DNA from: Saprospiraceae bacterium
GTDB lineage: Bacteria > Bacteroidota > Bacteroidia > Chitinophagales > Saprospiraceae
Direction: 5' to 3'
Assembly (NCBI GenBank): GCA_027031185.1
Contig: JALVEF010000463.1
Location: 1-7,459, forward strand
DNA length: 7,459 nucleotides
The notes beneath the pieces are model-generated. The model was not told the DNA's origin. It did not search any database and saw only the letters and a list, made by a program, of their open reading frames with translations. Shown in pieces: positions 6,386 to 7,459 of this stretch (its first letter is position 1; each line of letters starts with the position of its first letter). Both the position numbers and the translations under genes were made by a program.

Positions 6386-7207
6386 TTAGGCGATGTCGGC
6401 TTCGACCAAACTTTCGTAAAAGCTGACGATTTTATCAAAGCCTTCTTCTACATCCGTAAACTCCAAGACCGGCTTGCCGGACTGCTTCAGGCGCTCGGCC
6501 ACTTCTTCCGGGAAATTGGCCCCCGAATCAATCACCGCATCGGCATATTCCACAGCGCCCTTGAGAAGACAAAAGCGGCCGTCATTCATGAAGACATCCA
6601 GATCTGCCTCCGTCAATTCATCAATAGCCACTTTTGCCTTGTAGTCGTCCGCAAATTCCGCCGCATAAGCAGGTGTCTCATACGCGGAAAACACGATCTT
6701 GGCCTCGCGGAACAACGGCTCATCTTTATAGACGGTCTTGAGATAAAACGGCACCAAAGCGGACATCCAGCCGTGACAGTGGATTATATCAGGCACCCAC
6801 CCGAATTTTTTGACTATTTCCAGTGCACCTTTGGCAAAAAACACGCCCCGCTCTCCATTGTCGGGGAAGGGTTTGCCGTTTTCATCTTCAAAGAGAAACT
6901 TGCGCTTGAAGTAGTCTTCATTATCCAGGAAATAGACCTGGAGACGCGAATTGGGCAGTGAAGCGACTTTGATAATGAGCGGGTGGTCGCTCTCGTCAAT
7001 AATGATATTGATGCCCGAAAGGCGTACGACTTCGTGCAGGCGGTGACGCCGCTCGTTGATGACGCCATAGCGGGGCGTCAGCAGGCGCAGCTCAGCGTTG
7101 TTGTTGTAAAGGTAAAGTGGCAGTTGATGAGAGATAGTGGAAATTAAGTTTCCGGTGGTATATGGTTCCATTTCTTGCGAAATGAACAGGATTTTTTTCT
7201 TTTCCAT
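6386..7207 (-). CDS. Glycogen/starch-synthase-like protein, GT-B N-terminal domain only
   Basis: This 273-residue cytoplasmic protein resembles the N-terminal half of GlgA-type glycosyltransferases (Glyco_transf_5). It opens MEKKKILFISQEMEPY, and has TPRYG (44-48) and DIIHCHGWMSALVPFYLK (140-157), the counterpart of the GlgA DIVHxHDW region. Full bacterial GlgA proteins are near 480 residues and add a second Rossmann domain; that domain is absent here. At the usual KTGGL motif for ADP-glucose binding it has TTGNL (17-21), so the key lysine is missing. Normal glycogen synthase activity is therefore doubtful. The stop at 6386 is followed by unrelated sequence, and the C-terminus is orderly (GKPVLEFTDVEEGFDKIVSFYE), so this looks like a settled short family rather than a decayed gene. 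The ATG at 7207 is chosen over the TTG at 7246. The gene precedes DUF4270 and glmS, an arrangement I recall from many Bacteroidota. Confidence 0.88.
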   Translation of the reverse strand: MEKKKILFISQEMEPYTTGNLISTISHQLPLYLYNNNAELRLLTPRYGVINERRHRLHEVVRLSGINIIIDESDHPLIIKVASLPNSRLQVYFLDNEDYFKRKFLFEDENGKPFPDNGERGVFFAKGALEIVKKFGWVPDIIHCHGWMSALVPFYLKTVYKDEPLFREAKIVFSAYETPAYAAEFADDYKAKVAIDELTEADLDVFMNDGRFCLLKGAVEYADAVIDSGANFPEEVAERLKQSGKPVLEFTDVEEGFDKIVSFYESLVEADIA

Positions 7208-7235
7208 TGCAGATTCTTGTGTTTTTAGCAACAGA

Positions 7236-7269
7236 CAGGCATACAACCGGCAACTTTCCCCAAGTCAAA
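7236..7269 (-). promoter_or_regulatory. Candidate promoter of the GlgA-like gene
   Basis: On the minus strand TTTGAC begins at 7269, and TATGCCTG (7243-7236) follows 22 bases after the TTTG. The same bases can be read as TTGACT, 17 bases, TGTATG. The -7 element is a poor match, so this is tentative. The start would fall near 7229, about 20 bases before the ATG at 7207. Confidence 0.25.
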
Positions 7270-7287
7270 GACCCTATTCCGAGGCGG

Positions 7288-7312
7288 ATGTGGCTAAACG
7301 TTTAGTCCACAT
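7288..7312. repeat. 25-base interrupted palindrome, possible operator
   Basis: ATGTGGCTAAAC (7288-7299) is followed by GTTTAG (7300-7305), one extra T (7306) and CCACAT (7307-7312). The right arm is the exact complement of the left arm apart from the single T bulge, giving two 12-base arms. The inner CTAAACGTTTAG is a perfect 12-base palindrome. It centres about 33 bases upstream of the -33 box candidate of the GlgA-like gene and 93 bases upstream of its ATG. A dimeric regulator site fits this geometry (inference). Confidence 0.55.
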
Positions 7313-7362
7313 AAGCTCAACCGGTGCAGTGATAGCGTGCTGTTGTTATGTTTAGTTAAGAA

Positions 7363-7459
7363 GTAACTGTTTAGGTACCCGCTGTTTTTGCGCTAAAATG
7401 GCCTTTTTGCCCCTGTTTTTGCAAAAATTTTCTCACGTAGCGCTGCTACGCATCGAAAA
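7363..7459. mobile_element. Possible end of an IS66-like insertion sequence or dispersed repeat (partial)
   Basis: From 7363 the sequence begins GTAACTGTTTAGGTACCC and becomes unlike its surroundings. CTGTTTTTGC occurs twice (7382-7391 and 7413-7422), with a perfect palindrome TTTTTGCAAAAA at 7416-7427. IS66-family ends are known to start with GTAA, and I have an unverified impression of similar termini in Bacteroidota genomes. No transposase gene is in view and the other end lies outside the window. A plus-strand frame from ATG at 7398 stays open to the edge (20 codons, starting MAFLPLFLQKF), but it is too short to judge. Confidence 0.33.
7428..7459. repeat. Inverted repeat at the window edge
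   Basis: CGTAGC (7436-7441), loop GCT, and GCTACG (7445-7450) form a perfect 6-bp stem. Outside it TTTTC (7428-7432) and GAAAA (7455-7459) are also complementary, so the structure continues with a small internal loop. It lies at the very end of the window and may extend further. Confidence 0.5.

Noticed and set aside
7137..7355. Plus-strand frame of 72 codons over the start and upstream region of the GlgA-like gene
   Set aside because: It overlaps the certain N-terminus of that gene, the promoter region and the palindrome, and its translation shows no domain.
7398..7459. Plus-strand frame starting MAFLPLFLQKF and open at the right edge
   Set aside because: Only 20 codons are visible, they overlap palindromes, and no ribosome binding site or family signal is seen, so it is not annotated as a gene.

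Overview
The window looks like a moderate-GC member of the Bacteroidota, plausibly a Saprospiria- or Chitinophagia-type environmental lineage. Evidence for this is a TonB-dependent receptor whose N-terminus is a carboxypeptidase-regulatory-like domain, two proteins recognisable as the Bacteroidota-typical families DUF4270 and DUF4290, two lipoproteins with SPII signals, the near absence of convincing Shine-Dalgarno sequences, and several promoter candidates that partly fit the Bacteroidota TTTG / TAnnTTTG pattern. All assignments come from reading the sequence and recalling families; no search was run.

Layout, left to right. Bases 1-387 (minus) are the N-terminal 129 codons of a TonB-dependent outer-membrane receptor that runs off the window. 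A 147-base gap (388-534) holds a promoter candidate and a nested leader hairpin. Bases 535-1533 (minus) encode a complete D-isomer-specific 2-hydroxyacid dehydrogenase. Only 17 bases away, divergent, is an unrecognised lipoprotein gene (1551-2186, plus). It converges with and overlaps by 7 bases a DUF4290 gene (2180-2836, minus). The lipoprotein gene's likely terminator lies inside the reverse strand of the basic DUF4290 tail.

From 7207 down to 2180 four minus-strand genes lie in the same direction: a short glycogen/starch-synthase-like GT-B N-domain protein, a DUF4270 lipoprotein, glmS and DUF4290. The first three form a gene neighbourhood I recall as recurrent in Bacteroidota. GlmS makes glucosamine-6-phosphate for peptidoglycan and LPS. 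The DUF4270 lipoprotein is envelope-located, and the GlgA-like protein lacks the parts needed for normal glycogen synthesis. The block is therefore better read as envelope-related than as glycogen metabolism (inference).

The right end (7208-7459) has no confident gene. It holds a promoter candidate for the GlgA-like gene and a strong 25-base interrupted palindrome upstream of it. From about 7363 there is a repeat- and palindrome-rich stretch beginning GTAACTGTTTAGGTACC that may be the end of an IS66-like insertion sequence or another dispersed repeat. No rRNA, tRNA or CRISPR array was seen.

Nothing here is a clear new defence or mobile system. The most interesting items are the operator-like palindrome, the possible element end, the half-size GlgA-like protein in the glmS neighbourhood, and the internal duplication in DUF4290.
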